Below, piece by piece: positions 43,840 through 55,582 of a DNA stretch of 64,000 nt. Under the pieces are notes generated by a model. The model searched no databases. It had not been told where the DNA came from and was given only the letters and a program-made list of their open reading frames with translations. The position numbers and the translations under genes were made by a program. Each line of letters begins with the position of its first letter. Position 1 is the stretch's first letter. Source of the DNA: Welwitschia mirabilis (lineage: Eukaryota; Gnetophyta; Gnetopsida; Welwitschiales); NCBI GenBank assembly GCA_051453625.1, contig JBOZIK010000001.1:157878857-157942856 (forward strand), in the 5' to 3' direction.

Positions 43840-46800
43840 AACTATCTAGTATTTGGATAGTGGGTACTCTCAACATACGACAAGAGACAAGTCTATGTTC
43901 AAGTAGCTAGATGACTTTGATGGTGAAGAAGTTACTTTTCGTAATAATGAAAGAGTCAAAATCAGAGGAATCGGAAGCATCGGTGGAGGTAACTTATCCA
44001 AAATAAAGGAAGTTTTGTATGTTAATGGTTTGAAGAATAGTTTAATTATCATTAATTACATTTATGATAAAGATCATAAGGTTGTTTTCAATAATACTAA
44101 ATGTGAAGTTAGACATGGCAAAATAAATAATATTATTCTCAAAGCAAATAGAATTGATAATATCTATAGCATTGATCAATCATTTTTTACTTGTTATTTT
44201 TCTCATGTTAATCAAGAAGAACTTTGGCATAAATGTTTAGGTTATGTAAATTATGAATAATTAAAAATAATTATTAGAAAATAAATTATTAAAGGAATTC
44301 CAAAAATTAATATAAAAAAAATGGTCTTTGTGATGCGTGCCAGAAAGGGAAACAAGTGAGAACATCACATAAAAGTAAAAACCAAGCTTTAAAAATAATG
44401 ATTTTAGAGCTTATTCATATGGATTTGGTAGGATTAGCTTAAATTCAAAGTCTAGTAGGAAAATGCTATTTTTTTGACTATGATTGATGATTACTCTAGA
44501 TATACTTAAATTTCCTTTCTTATAAAAAAAATCTAAAACATATAAACATTGGATTGAAATATGTTATAAAATTCAAAACTAGAAAGGATATACCATAAAG
44601 AAAATAAGAAGTGATCATGGTGATGAGTTTGAAAATTATTTATTTAAAAAATATTTCATTGACAACAATATTAATCATAAATTTTCAACCCCTAAAATAT
44701 CTCAACAAAATGGAATTGCTAAGAGAAAAAATAGAGTCCTTCAAGAAATGGCAAGAATGATGTTGAATGACAAGCAGGTTCCAAAACTTTTTGGGCTGAA
44801 GCTATTAGCACTACATGTTATATCACAAATAAAGTTTACCTTATACTAGGAATGGATAAAACTACTTGTGAGTTGTGAAAAGGAAGATAACCAAATGTTT
44901 CTTACTTTAAAGTATTTAAGAGTAAGTGCTATGTATTAAAGGATAGAGAACACCTAATAAAATTTAAATCAAAAGATGATAAAGTAATATCTTTGGGATA
45001 TTCTACTAGAAGTAGAGCTTGTCATGTTTTTAACAATATAAGCTTAATTATGGAAGAATCGATAAATTGACAAATAGATGATATTAGCACAAAAACTATT
45101 TCTTCTAGTGATGAAGAAGACATATCTCTAAGAACTCCTGCAATAAAAGAAATGTCTACTGAAAAAGAAGAAGTTTTAAGAAAAGAAGTCACTACTAAAA
45201 AGTTTAAAAAGCTAAAAGATTGAACTTTAGGATCTATTATTAGAGATGTTAGCTCAAATATTAGAAGAAGGAACTCTATGAAGAATATTTATGCTTACAT
45301 TTGTTATGTTCAAATTGAACCTAAGAATTTTGAAGAAACAAAATTCCATGAAGAGTGAATGATGGCCATGTAAGATGAATTGTAATAATTTAAAAGAAAT
45401 GATGTATGGAATCTTGTCAAAAGACCAAAGAACAAAATTATTATTGGGACAAAGTGGATCTTTAAAAATAAATGTGATGAGGAAAACAATGTTACAAAAA
45501 ACAAAGCAAGATTAGTAGCACAAGGCTACAACCAAATCAAAGTTATTAATGTTGGTGATAGTTTTGCTTTTGCTGTAAGGCTTGAGAGCACTAGAACGTT
45601 TTTACCTTATATAGCCTTTAAGAATATCAAAGTGTATCAAATGGATGTAAAGAGTACCTTTTTATATCAAATCCTAAATGAATAAGTGTATGTAGAAAAA
45701 CCACAAGGGATTGTAAATCCTCACAAATTTGATCATGTGTATAAACTTAAGAAGGCTTTGTATGAATTGAAGTAAGCTCTAAAATCTTGGTATGAAAAGT
45801 TAGTCACATTTATAAATAAAAATGGTTATATCTATGGAATAGTAGATAAAACTTTATTTGATAAGAACTTGAAAAAGGATTTTATCATTATTCAAATTTA
45901 TTTGGATGATATAATTTTTGGTACCTCTAGGGAAATTTTTTCAAAATAATTTGCAAATATCATGATAATACACTTTGAGATGAGCATGTTTAGTGAAGTT
46001 AGAATGTTTCTTGGGTTACAAAATAAGCAATAAAAGAATGGAATTTTTATATCTCAATCTAAATATGCAAAGGATTTGATCAAATAATTTGGATTGGAAA
46101 ATGCTAAAACAACTGAAACACCTATGTCAACTTCTTGTAAAGTTAGTCTAGATGAAAATGGAAAATCAATAGGTCAAAAGCTTTATAAAAGTATGATAAG
46201 AAGTTTGTTATATCTAATTATAAGAAGACTCGATATTATGTTTAGTACTGATGTGTGTGCAAGATTCTAAACCCAACAAAAAGATTCACACCTATAAGAA
46301 ATCAAAAGAATAATAATATATTTAAAAGATACATGTGATTTTGGATTATGGTACTAACCAAGACATCTTCTAATCTTGTAAGATTTAGTATTGCAGATTG
46401 GGCTAGGTATAAGGATTATAGAAAAAGCATAAGTGATAATTGCTTTCTATTAGGATCATGCTTAGTGGGATGGGCTAATAAAAAGATAAACTTGATCTCC
46501 ATTTCAATAGTAGAAGCTAAGTATGTAGCAGTAGCAAGTCGTTGTTCTCATCTCCTTTAGATGAAGGAAATGCTAAAGGATTTTGATGTAGTTTTTGAAT
46601 AGGTTCCTATTTTTTGTAATAATACTAGTTTAATAAATATTTATAAAAATACTATTAAATATTCTATAACTAAACATATCGAATTAAAACACCATTTTCT
46701 TAAATATCAAGTTGAAAAAGAAAACATTTCTATGAATTTTATAAGTAGAAATTGTCAACATGTTGATATCTTCATTAAACCCTTGAACTTCGATAATTTT

Positions 46801-46845
46801 TATCTTCGTAACAAACTAAGGGTTTCTCTATCCTCTAACTAATTA
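43840..46845 (+). pseudogene. SIRE-like Copia pol: protease, integrase, reverse transcriptase, RNase H
   Basis: The protease active site YLDSGYSQHTT is at 43850-43882 with Asp-Ser-Gly intact. The GAG-pre-integrase block EELWHKCLGYVNYE is at about 44217-44258, followed by CDACQKGKQVRTSH. The integrase core has HMDLVG, TMIDDYSRYT and SDHGDEFE, but the third acidic residue in GIA(E)RKNR is Lys (AAG at 44721-44723), so the DDE triad is broken. RT shows TKWIFKNK near 45450, YQMDVKSTFLY near 45640, PQGI near 45705 and YLDDIIFG at 45899-45922 with both Asp present. RNase H has SDNCFLLGSCLVGWANKK and VEAKYVAVASRCSHLL, then TKHIELKHHFL, HVDIFIKPL and KLRVSLSS. It would make and integrate the DNA copy. 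Several stops and a few frameshifts are present. Confidence 0.9.
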
Positions 46846-47172
46846 TAGGATAGTTTACTAGATTTAGAATTTGATTAACTAGATGTGGTCAATTGACTAG
46901 ATTAAAAATCCAGTCACCTAGACTTAAAGTACTATGACTTGTGTCTTGATGACTCGACCAGATTTTAAACTGGTCAAATAGATATATAGGATTATAGTGT
47001 AGTAAAGAAGACAGTGGATCTAATTTCTTTATCCAATCTCACTTTATTACCCTTCTTTCTAAAATCTAATGGAGGCTAAACCCTAACCATTATTTTCTAG
47101 CCACTTGTCTCCTTTAGCTCTAGTGTTTCTTTTAGGGTTTTTTAATCTCTAAGCTCTTGCCACATGGTTGTA
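46846..47172 (+). other. Spacer between pol and the extra coding region
   Basis: It carries repeated CTAGA/CTGGTCAA and GACTCGACCAGATT motifs like those in the LTRs, and no coding sequence. It could act as the leader of a separate or spliced transcript for the next ORF; that is inference. Confidence 0.5.
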
Positions 47173-48115
47173 ATGGCTGAATGTCCTTTAGAAGCTAACA
47201 AAAGAGGCTACCAATAAAGATCCTCCTTATTTCTACTATAACATGTCTGAAGAGGTAATATAAAAGTTTTTTAAGAAATTTAAAAAGAAGCCAACATGCC
47301 AAGAGAGGGATGTTGCTACTGTAGAGCTCAGAGAACTTCAAGATGTGGTTCAATTCTTATGAGATATAGATCTTTCTTACTTTCTTGATGTTTTAAGACT
47401 TGCCTATTCTTTTCTCACTAGGATGTTCTATAGAAATGCCTCCTTTGATTCAGATACCAATACTTTATAAACTGTGGTTTTGGGAAATAAGATAAAGATT
47501 ACTATAAATCTCATTGCTGTTATTGCTAATATTCTAAGAGGAGAGTATGAGAAGTTTTAATCTCTTCATGACTTCATGGAAGATAAAGCTAAGATAACAA
47601 GCGAGCTTTATGGTAAGTTTCACAGGTGGAAAACTACTCTTTCTACTTTTCTCCTTACCTATAATTTCTTATCTTTGATGGGTTATCATGATGAGACATC
47701 TAACTATAAGACATATTTGATGTACCTGGTAAAAAATAGGAACTCTATTAATGATTCTACCATCATGCTAAAGCATATGGTTTCTTAGTTGGAGTATCAT
47801 AGGGCTAGGGCTCTCCCATACTCAGTGCTGATTACTAACATCTATCATTAGTATACACATCTTTATAGGTTCTAAGAAATCCTCAAAATCACCTTCTTCC
47901 AAGTAAATCTCATTAGAGGAAACGCTTTCATACTTGAAGAGGATAAACTCTCATACCAGGCATATGAAAGAAGCTCTGATTGTAGCTGGGTATAAGATTG
48001 TAGATACTTTAAAGAAAGCTAGAGGCTCAATGCAGAAGCCTTCTAAAGAAGAAGAAGAGAAAGAAGAAGAAGATTCTAAAGAATAATTAGAGGAGGAAGC
48101 CAAGGAATCTAATTT
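47173..48115 (+). pseudogene. Extra ORF after pol in the Copia element (plant 'putative transposon protein' type)
   Basis: It starts MAECPLEAN at 47173, shifts frame after about nine codons and continues KEATNKDPPYFYYNMSEEV, ELRELQDVVQFL, VLRLAYSFLTRMFYRNASFD, VVLGNKIKITINLIAVIANI, then KFHRWKTTLSTFLLTYNFL, a YLMYLVKNRNSINDSTI block and ALPYSVLITNIYH. The last part is Glu/Lys-rich (SKEEEEKEEEDSKE, about 48043-48085). The FYRN..., VVLGNKI.IT..LIA.I and LPYSVL.T blocks resemble a domain often annotated in plant genomes as 'putative plant transposon protein', found in retrotransposon ORFs between pol and the 3' LTR. I recall this from the family and have not checked it. SIRE elements carry an extra, env-like ORF at the same place. 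Function unknown. Five to eight in-frame stops are present, and a 70-codon open piece remains at 47576-47788. Confidence 0.65.
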
Positions 48116-48603
48116 ATCTTATTTCTTTGCTTATGTTTTCATGAAATTTTCATGCTTGTGTTTATTCTCTCCTTTATCTATGATGTCAAAAGAGGGAGAA
48201 TTACTTATTTGATTGTTCTGCTTTGTTTAGTTGTATCTACTCTTCTTGAGCACTTTTCTAATGTAATGTTAAATTTTCAATAATAAAAATGCACTTTATT
48301 ATCATTTCTATCTTACATTTTTAGTGCACATCTATTTAATCATAAACTATGATTTTTGTTATATCTTATGATTATTAATTAATTCTTACTTAAAATGTAA
48401 TATATCATATATATTTTGGAATTTTCATGCCTCGAAAATTGTATTACAAATTATTTTAATTATGGAACAAGTTAAAAATTCTCTAAAATGTCTTATTTAA
48501 TATAAAATGTTCACTATCTCCTAAAAAAGTTAATGGCATTTTGTAAGGAGGAGATTTTCCAAATTTAATATTTTTAACTAGGAATAAGTTTGCCATCAAT
48601 GTC
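48116..48603 (+). other. 3' internal non-coding region of the Copia element
   Basis: It contains an earlier purine tract TCAAAAGAGGGAGAATT near 48186 and TAAGGAGGAGATTTT near 48544, both resembling the true polypurine tract, as seen also at 1990-2334. No coding content was recognised. Confidence 0.6.
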
Positions 48604-48615
48604 AAAGGAGGAGAC
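48604..48615 (+). other. Polypurine tract
   Basis: AAAGGAGGAGAC follows GCCATCAATGTC and immediately precedes the 3' LTR. Confidence 0.85.
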
Positions 48616-49854
48616 TATTGAATTATTATTTGCTAATTTGATGTCAAACTAATGTTTTCTATTTAGCAAAACATGTTGTATCGTATGTAGAAAATATTAG
48701 TCATCACAAGTCAGAAGCTAAAATAGTTTATCATAATTTGAATGTAAATCTATTAGTTTTTATATCCTCTAAGGGGTTGATCAAATTTCCAAGGAATCAA
48801 TCACATCTGAATCTTATACAAAAATGAACTAATTTCAGAGGGATCGACTAGATACATAAGGGATCGACTAGTTCTATGCATCTAATACTTCATAATTGAT
48901 CATCAAGGGGTCAACTAGATTTCTGATGGATCAACCAAATTTAGAGTGATATTCACCCTTTGTCAGTAAGAAGTCATCTAGATATTTATGAGGTTAATTA
49001 AATCTAAAGAAAAAAATAGTGTTACAACACTTCTTGAATAAGGGGGTGGTGGCCAGATGAATATGTGAGTATGTGAACAAGCAGTCGACTAGACCTTGAG
49101 GAGGATTGGACATGGAGCCATAAGAAATAAGGGTTGATTGGAAGAACATGAGGGTAAGGAGTCAACCAAACATTTTAAAAATGGAATTTTTCTAATTGTT
49201 ATAAACTTATTTTTATCCATTGGAAGGTATTTTTCACTTGTAAAAAATCTAAAAGACCTTGACTATATGTTGCCAAGAGTAAAAATCAATAGAATACTTT
49301 TTGAAACCTTTATGAAATTATTTGTTATACTCATTGACATACTTTCTATCCGACCAAAGATGAATCAAGAGCTATTGTTATCATTTTATACTTGGTTAAG
49401 TAAGTTGCACTATATACTTGTGTATTATACCATCTTTTCAAGCAGTGTATCACTACCATTCTTCAGCTATAAATCAGGTGAAACCTATGCATTTTGACAT
49501 ACCATTATCATCGCTTCACATTCTTGTTAAAGGTTGATATTGAGCCTTAGAAAAATCCAATTGTAAAGGTCACAAGTAAACTTAGAATACTGGAAAGAGA
49601 TTAATAGAGATCCGGATTAGACTTGGATAAAAGCTGATCATTGAGAGTGGAGTAGGGAGTTTTTCAAACCACTATAAATCTTGTGTGCTTCCTCATGGAT
49701 ATTTTGATGCTTTCTATTCTTTAGTTTTTTAGAGAAGATTTAGTTTTATTAACATAAGTTTTTAGTGTTCATATTAAGTAAAGTTATTTTTGTAAAGTTA
49801 TTCAATTAATTTTTAAATCCTATTCACCCCTCTTCTAGAGTTCTTGATTCTACA
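48616..49854 (+). repeat. 3' LTR of the SIRE-like Copia
   Basis: It starts TATTGAATTATTATTTGCTA and ends GATTCTACA, 1239 bp. It matches the 5' LTR at 40209-41752 with clear divergence, so the insertion is not recent. Confidence 0.9.
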
Positions 49855-49859
49855 CATGG

Positions 49860-52800
49860 TAGTCACTCTAACTAGGAAAATTGACACCATCATTAGAATT
49901 ATTTCATCACTACTATTATAAATCTAAGTGAGTTTTCATTCAAGGTATATTTAAAGAAAATGCTAATAGATAACTTTATCTTTAAAAAAACTATTAAAAA
50001 TGATCATATGTGAAGATTTAAGGATTCATTCATTAATTCATTTAATTATTTAGGATTCAATCATTCATCATCCATTTTTCATCCATCTTTCATTTGTAAT
50101 TAATACTAGAACTTGGAGTTTACTTTATTAGAGTGCCATTTATTATCATTGATTAGGATTGTATCATTTTTATAATTCCATGACCATCATCAAAGTTTAT
50201 TTCATCATGATGTTATAAGCCTCCTTTTTTCCTCCCTATGTATGAGGAAGAAACTATTCATTTTACTTCTATCATGTTGTACCTTAGATTTGCACTATAA
50301 TTTGGTACTACTAAATGAACTTTTAGTTATAACTAAATTTAATTTACTTTTCATCTTTAATTTAATTAAGATTATGATTTATGTAATACTATTTTTTGAA
50401 TTTTATTTTATACTTATAAAATTAAGTGTTTAATTATTTAAAGGATGTAGATAATTAATACATTAGTAGATCATATCCTCATACTACCTAATATTTTCCT
50501 ATGTTTATTTAAGAAATGATATTTCTTGCTTGTACTTTTATTGCATTCAAATATATATGAAAAAAATTTATTACCTATCTAGAAAACCAATTTGTACTTA
50601 GTGAACTATCTTCCAACTTAGTTAAGATTTGCATAATAGACTATCTTGTGAAGAATTATTCTATATTTTGAGGAGAATATATAAATTCATCAATTAATTC
50701 CTTTCAAATTACAATGGTACTTAACATAAAGTTATAAAAAAGTGAGAGTTATTGAAAAGCTTTATAAGACCTTTGTAGTCCTATGAGAAATGACTATTAT
50801 GATATATATACTATAATAGAAGTCCTAGTTGCCTATTTTGACATTACTACATATACTTTGACCACTAGGCCCATTTTTTATAAATTAAAATCTCTTATAT
50901 AAGTCAATGTATAGTAATACTCATACAATGGTTAATCATCTTTAGGCTTAAAACCAAAAGATACTTTAATAATCTCAACATTTATTCCATCTAATTTGAT
51001 GAACTAGAAAAATAGTTTACTAGCCAAAGTATATACAACAACTCATTTACAACATCTTCTTTATTTCAGACTTATTTCTATAGTAAGACATATCAAGAGC
51101 CATGATTGTAGAACTTAAATAAAACTAAAGAAAAGGTATAAGTTACTTGTAAAAAATTGTGATTACAATAAGATGCTTCATGTTTCATATAGAATAAATA
51201 AATTAGGAGGATGAAAAGAAGAATTGAAACTCTAAGAAATAACTATTATTATTATATCTCAATTATGATACATGTCTAAATTAGAGGAATTACAATCCAA
51301 GTCGGATAAATTTTAAATAAACTCTTTCTATAAAAGTCATTATATAAAGTAGGTGATTAATATCTATCTATTAAATTCTTCATGCTATACAATCATAATG
51401 AAATAAGAAAATTTAATGAAGTGGTTAAACTTTAAAAATAAGATTACACTTATACACATTGACATTAATGTTTATGAAAATACTATTTATTTCATTAAAA
51501 ATATTAATTAATGTAAAATGTTTAATTATTAGCTAATTAATTATTTCTACTAAAAAGACACAACTATTTAATATGTGTTTAGTTCTAGTGAATTAATGTT
51601 TTGAATCTATTTAGATTAATGTTATTTTTTCAAACATTAAACAAGTAAAGAGTTATAATATGGAAACATTATATAACATATAAAGCAATAAATAGTAATA
51701 CTAGTAGTTATGTGAAGCTCATAAACCTTGCATATTGAACTTATTTGACATCTACATCAGAATTCTTATTTATTATGTTATCTAGTAAAGGTAGTCTTAT
51801 ATAGCATTCACATCATACTTCTATTCTCATGTGATAGATAGGAAATTTAGTAAGATGGATTTATGTAAATGGATTCAATATTATGCTTCAATTCTTAGAA
51901 GTCCATGTGGACTTTACATAAGAAAAACATAGAAGTTTATAATCCTATCACATAAGGAGGGTTTTATGATCCCCATGGAACTCATTGTTTTCCTAGTAAA
52001 ATACAAGAGTAATGAAAAAAATAGTTATAATGATTATAATTTCCACTTCTTCTTCCTTATCCACTAGTTTTAAATATTTAATGAGGTCATCAAAGGAACC
52101 ATTATTTATTCAATGAATTCATTAAAGTAAGAGAGGTGTATGAGAAAGGAAGATTAAGAAAAGAATGGATACAAGGGAAAAAAACCCCTCCATCCCATTA
52201 AGGGCCTTCAAATGAGAAGTATTAATGAGGTGAACATTAGGTTGTCATGTCTTTAGTACAGTTTGATAAATTAATAGACTAGGTAATTAGACATAACACT
52301 TTTTAATTAGCTAATTCCTAGATTAAAGAGCTTAAAAAGGTCATTAAGGGAAAAAATTAGGGGGTAATTCCATATTAATTTTTCATGAATTTTTATTATC
52401 CATTTTCATTACTAATTAATTCTATTTAGTAGATAATTAAATATTAAGACTTTTACAATTAGGTTTTATCAAACTTTGATAATGTTTCAATGTTAATATA
52501 ACTTAGGAACTTTTGGATTATGCTAATACTAAAATACTTATAGTTAATCCAAAGCTTTGAATTAGAACTAAAATACTATCTTAGTGAACTTATATGATAA
52601 TAATTAAAAATCATTACATACTTAATTATGGTTTTATGAATAAGTACTAAATTAGAGAAAAATATATTAAATTGAGTCAAGGATTCAATGAATTTGGTGT
52701 ACTTATATTTTAATAATTTACATGATTTCAGTATTTATAAGTTGTAAAAGTAATTTGTCTTTATAATTTCATGTAAAACCAAAGTTACTCTATGATTATT

Positions 52801-53300
52801 CTTTATAAATTTTTTATAACTTCATTTTCATTCATATTGTACTTACTTTACTACATAGCTTTACCAACCAGTATTTTAAAAAAAACCACACTATTATTAA
52901 GAAACATAGTTTTCATCATGTGTTAACTTTTCCACATTTTATAAAGCTAAATAAAAGGATATAATATATGTAATGGTCAAAGTTTTTTAACTTTTTTGAA
53001 GACACTTTCAATGAATCTTATATTAGAAGCTTTTAGTCTGCCATTAGTGCTAGACAAGGGATAAGAATTTTATTGTAGTTTAGTTAGTAAACAAAGAAGT
53101 TATCATAGCCCCTTTTATTAACATTATTAATAGGGGAGAAGTGATTTTATTAAAAGTTAAAGTTTACATTATTCAAATCCTTAAGGAAAATTTAAAAAGA
53201 TGAAGGACAGAGAGTCAACTATTATTATAATATTAACATAATTAATTTTTCTTTAATTTTAGATTTATTTATTATAATTTTTCACTAACCACTAATAGAC
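49860..53300. other. AT-rich DNA with no recognised gene
   Basis: By the nesting model this is post-integrase sequence of the large Gypsy, but I recognise no domain on either strand. The open frame at 50242-50433 is hydrophobic low-complexity text. Confidence 0.45.
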
Positions 53301-53308
53301 AATCTAAC

Positions 53309-53461
53309 ATTAATGTAGTAGGTCTAAAGGTATGAAAATGCTTATTAGATAGAAATAGTAACAAGAATATTAATAACATCAACAAACAGTTTAGAATTAA
53401 TGTAGTAGGTTTAAACGTATTATAATGTTTATTAGATAGAAATAGTACAAGAATATTAATA
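53309..53461 (+). repeat. Two-copy tandem repeat, 87 bp unit
   Basis: ATTAATGTAGTAGGTCTAAA at 53309 and ATTAATGTAGTAGGTTTAAA at 53396 start two copies; both continue TTATTAGATAGAAATAGTA and AAGAATATTAAT. Confidence 0.9.
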
Positions 53462-54639
53462 TTGAACAAACTAATCTTAAACAAATCCTTTAGACTATTC
53501 ATGTATTAGAAACAGTAAAAATTTGGCAAATATTACTCTCTCTTAACATTACCTTTTATAGAAAATTTTAGAAATTATAAAATTGTGAATTCTAAGTCAA
53601 TGAATTATAGTAATAGTAACTTAGTAAAATAATTTTTAAAATATATGAATTATATTTATTACTTTAAAGACAATTTGAATTAGAGAAACATGATGGACTA
53701 GTTATTCCTATTGCTTTAGATCCATCTATCAAGAGTTAAACAACTTGTCCCATTGTCCAAAATATGATGTTAAAAAAATACTAAAGCTAAATAAGATTTT
53801 ATAAGCATTAGATGGGTTTATAAGCATGTTATTTTCAACTCTTAAATAGGTAGCATAAGAAGTGAAAAAATAATTACAGACACAGTTTTAGAATACTTTG
53901 TTATAAATTTTGAAAAAATTTGGCTAATTTAAAATTCAAAATTTACACCCTATCCCATTCACAAATAATGAGGCTAATATTAGAAGAAAAAAAGAAAAGA
54001 GAAAGTAAAAAAAGGGTATGGAAAAAGAGGTTGATATTTCATTCTATAAGGTTGAATCTTCTTTATTGGAGGATAAAAAAAAAACAAAAGAAAAAGTTAA
54101 AACAAGAATATGTGAGAAGAAATGGAGACTTATAAATGTTAGAGGCACAAAATGATATTTTCTGAGGAACCAATCCTAGGGATAAAACATTACTTTTTTT
54201 TAATCCTTCCTCTTTTAATTCCTAAGAAAATTACAATTTTTTAGTAATACCATACAAAAACAATAATAAATAATAAAATTATTTGTATAGGATTTTTAAC
54301 ATGATATAATTAGTAAAGTTGGATTCATTAATAAAGCTAGTTATTTCAAGGAACTAAAGTATAATTAAGGGAGAAGAAAAGTAATTGCAAAAAAAGGAAA
54401 TGGAAAAGATATATTAATTTAGACCTTAGATAAATAAAAAGAATTTACAATTAACTTAAGTAAGAAAATTATATAATATTAAGATCAAATATTAGAAAAA
54501 ATCTAAAGTTAGGTAATAGTAATAAAAGGAAAAACAGTATATTCTAATTAAGATTAGATTAACACAATTTAGCAAAAGGATAAAAAAGTGAAAATAGAAT
54601 TAATGTTTTTCTTTTTCCCTTGACATTATCCTATTCCAT
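53462..54639. other. AT-rich DNA with no recognised gene
   Basis: The 71-codon plus-strand frame at 53920-54135 is Lys/Arg-rich because the DNA is purine-rich (GAAAAAAAGAAAAGAG). No domain was recognised. Confidence 0.45.
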
Positions 54640-55582
54640 GTTCATTTTTTGTTTACTCTTTATTTTTCATAAGGACATGAAAAATCATTAGTGTGTGGAT
54701 ATGATGAACAAAGATTTTGAGTTTAAAATATATGTTGTTTTGAATGATTTGTAAAATCAGTTAAAAGCATATACAAGAATACTTGTTGCATAATTAGTTT
54801 TATTATTTTAATATACTACATGCATAGGTCTACATATGACAAAGAATGGAAGGAATACAAAATAATTGGAAGAGAAGATAGAAAAATATAGACATCTAGA
54901 AGAATTTTGAATAAATTAGTTAAATCAATCATAATGGCTTATGTTAGAGTGATGTATGAGTAGAAATGTAAATATTTCTGGAATTAATAATTAAAAGATC
55001 AAATTAATTCTATTTAAAATAGGGTTTTATTAGAGCTATTAGGAAAGGATGTTATCTTGGATTTATACCATTTGCTATCAATCATCTTTATGCAACCTTA
55101 TTCATCACTATATAAATAACCTTACTTATGCAAATGAAATCTTATGTCTATGTTTTAATGAAGGAGTGATATATTAGATAGCCTAGTGTAGTATTTTATC
55201 TCTTTATTTGATTTCTTTATAACTTGTAAGTTCATTGGTTGTAAAGTTAATTTACTTTTTTAATCTAAAAATAGATTACTTAATAGCATAATGATGGGTT
55301 ACACATTAACATATAGGTTTAAGTTCTAAAGTTTTTACTTTGAAATTGATACATTATGGTAGTAACATATTAATCTTAAATTACTAGCTTGAGACCTATT
55401 TTATTTTTTAATTTATTAATTAATGTTTATTCTTTAATTTATTTTCTTCATGTATAATTTTAAATAATACTATTTTTCTATACTTTGGATTTAGAACTCT
55501 AACAAATGATGAAATAATGTATAAATGATAATAAGGTTGACTTAAAATAATAAGACTACCTATATTACAATACTGTTAGTCA
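54640..55582 (+). repeat. LTR related to 7130-8141; probable 3' LTR of the window-spanning Gypsy
   Basis: It shares a long ordered series of landmarks with the 5' LTR (for example GGAAG.AGATAGAA, ATGGCTTATGTTA, ATAGGGTTTTATTAGAGCTATT, TTTATGCAACCTTATTCATCACTATATA, ACACATTAACA, TGAGACCTA, AATACTATTTTT, AATAATAAGA). It ends GTTAGTCA at 55582. The left end is approximate and the target-site duplication is not readable. It could instead be a solo LTR of a second copy. Confidence 0.55.

Larger units (their letters stand above)
40204..49859 (+). mobile_element. Nearly full-length SIRE-like Copia retrotransposon
   Basis: Both LTRs, primer site, gag, protease, integrase, RT, RNase H, an extra coding region after pol and a polypurine tract are all present in order. 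The five bases before the 5' LTR (40204-40208, CATGA) and after the 3' LTR (49855-49859, CATGG) match except for one G-to-A, a decayed target-site duplication. About 9.6 kb including two gaps. All coding parts are broken by stops, so it cannot move on its own. Confidence 0.9.

Noticed and set aside
53920-54135. Lys/Arg-rich 71-codon frame as a nuclear protein
   Set aside because: It results from a purine-rich tract, without Kozak-like context or a homologous pattern.
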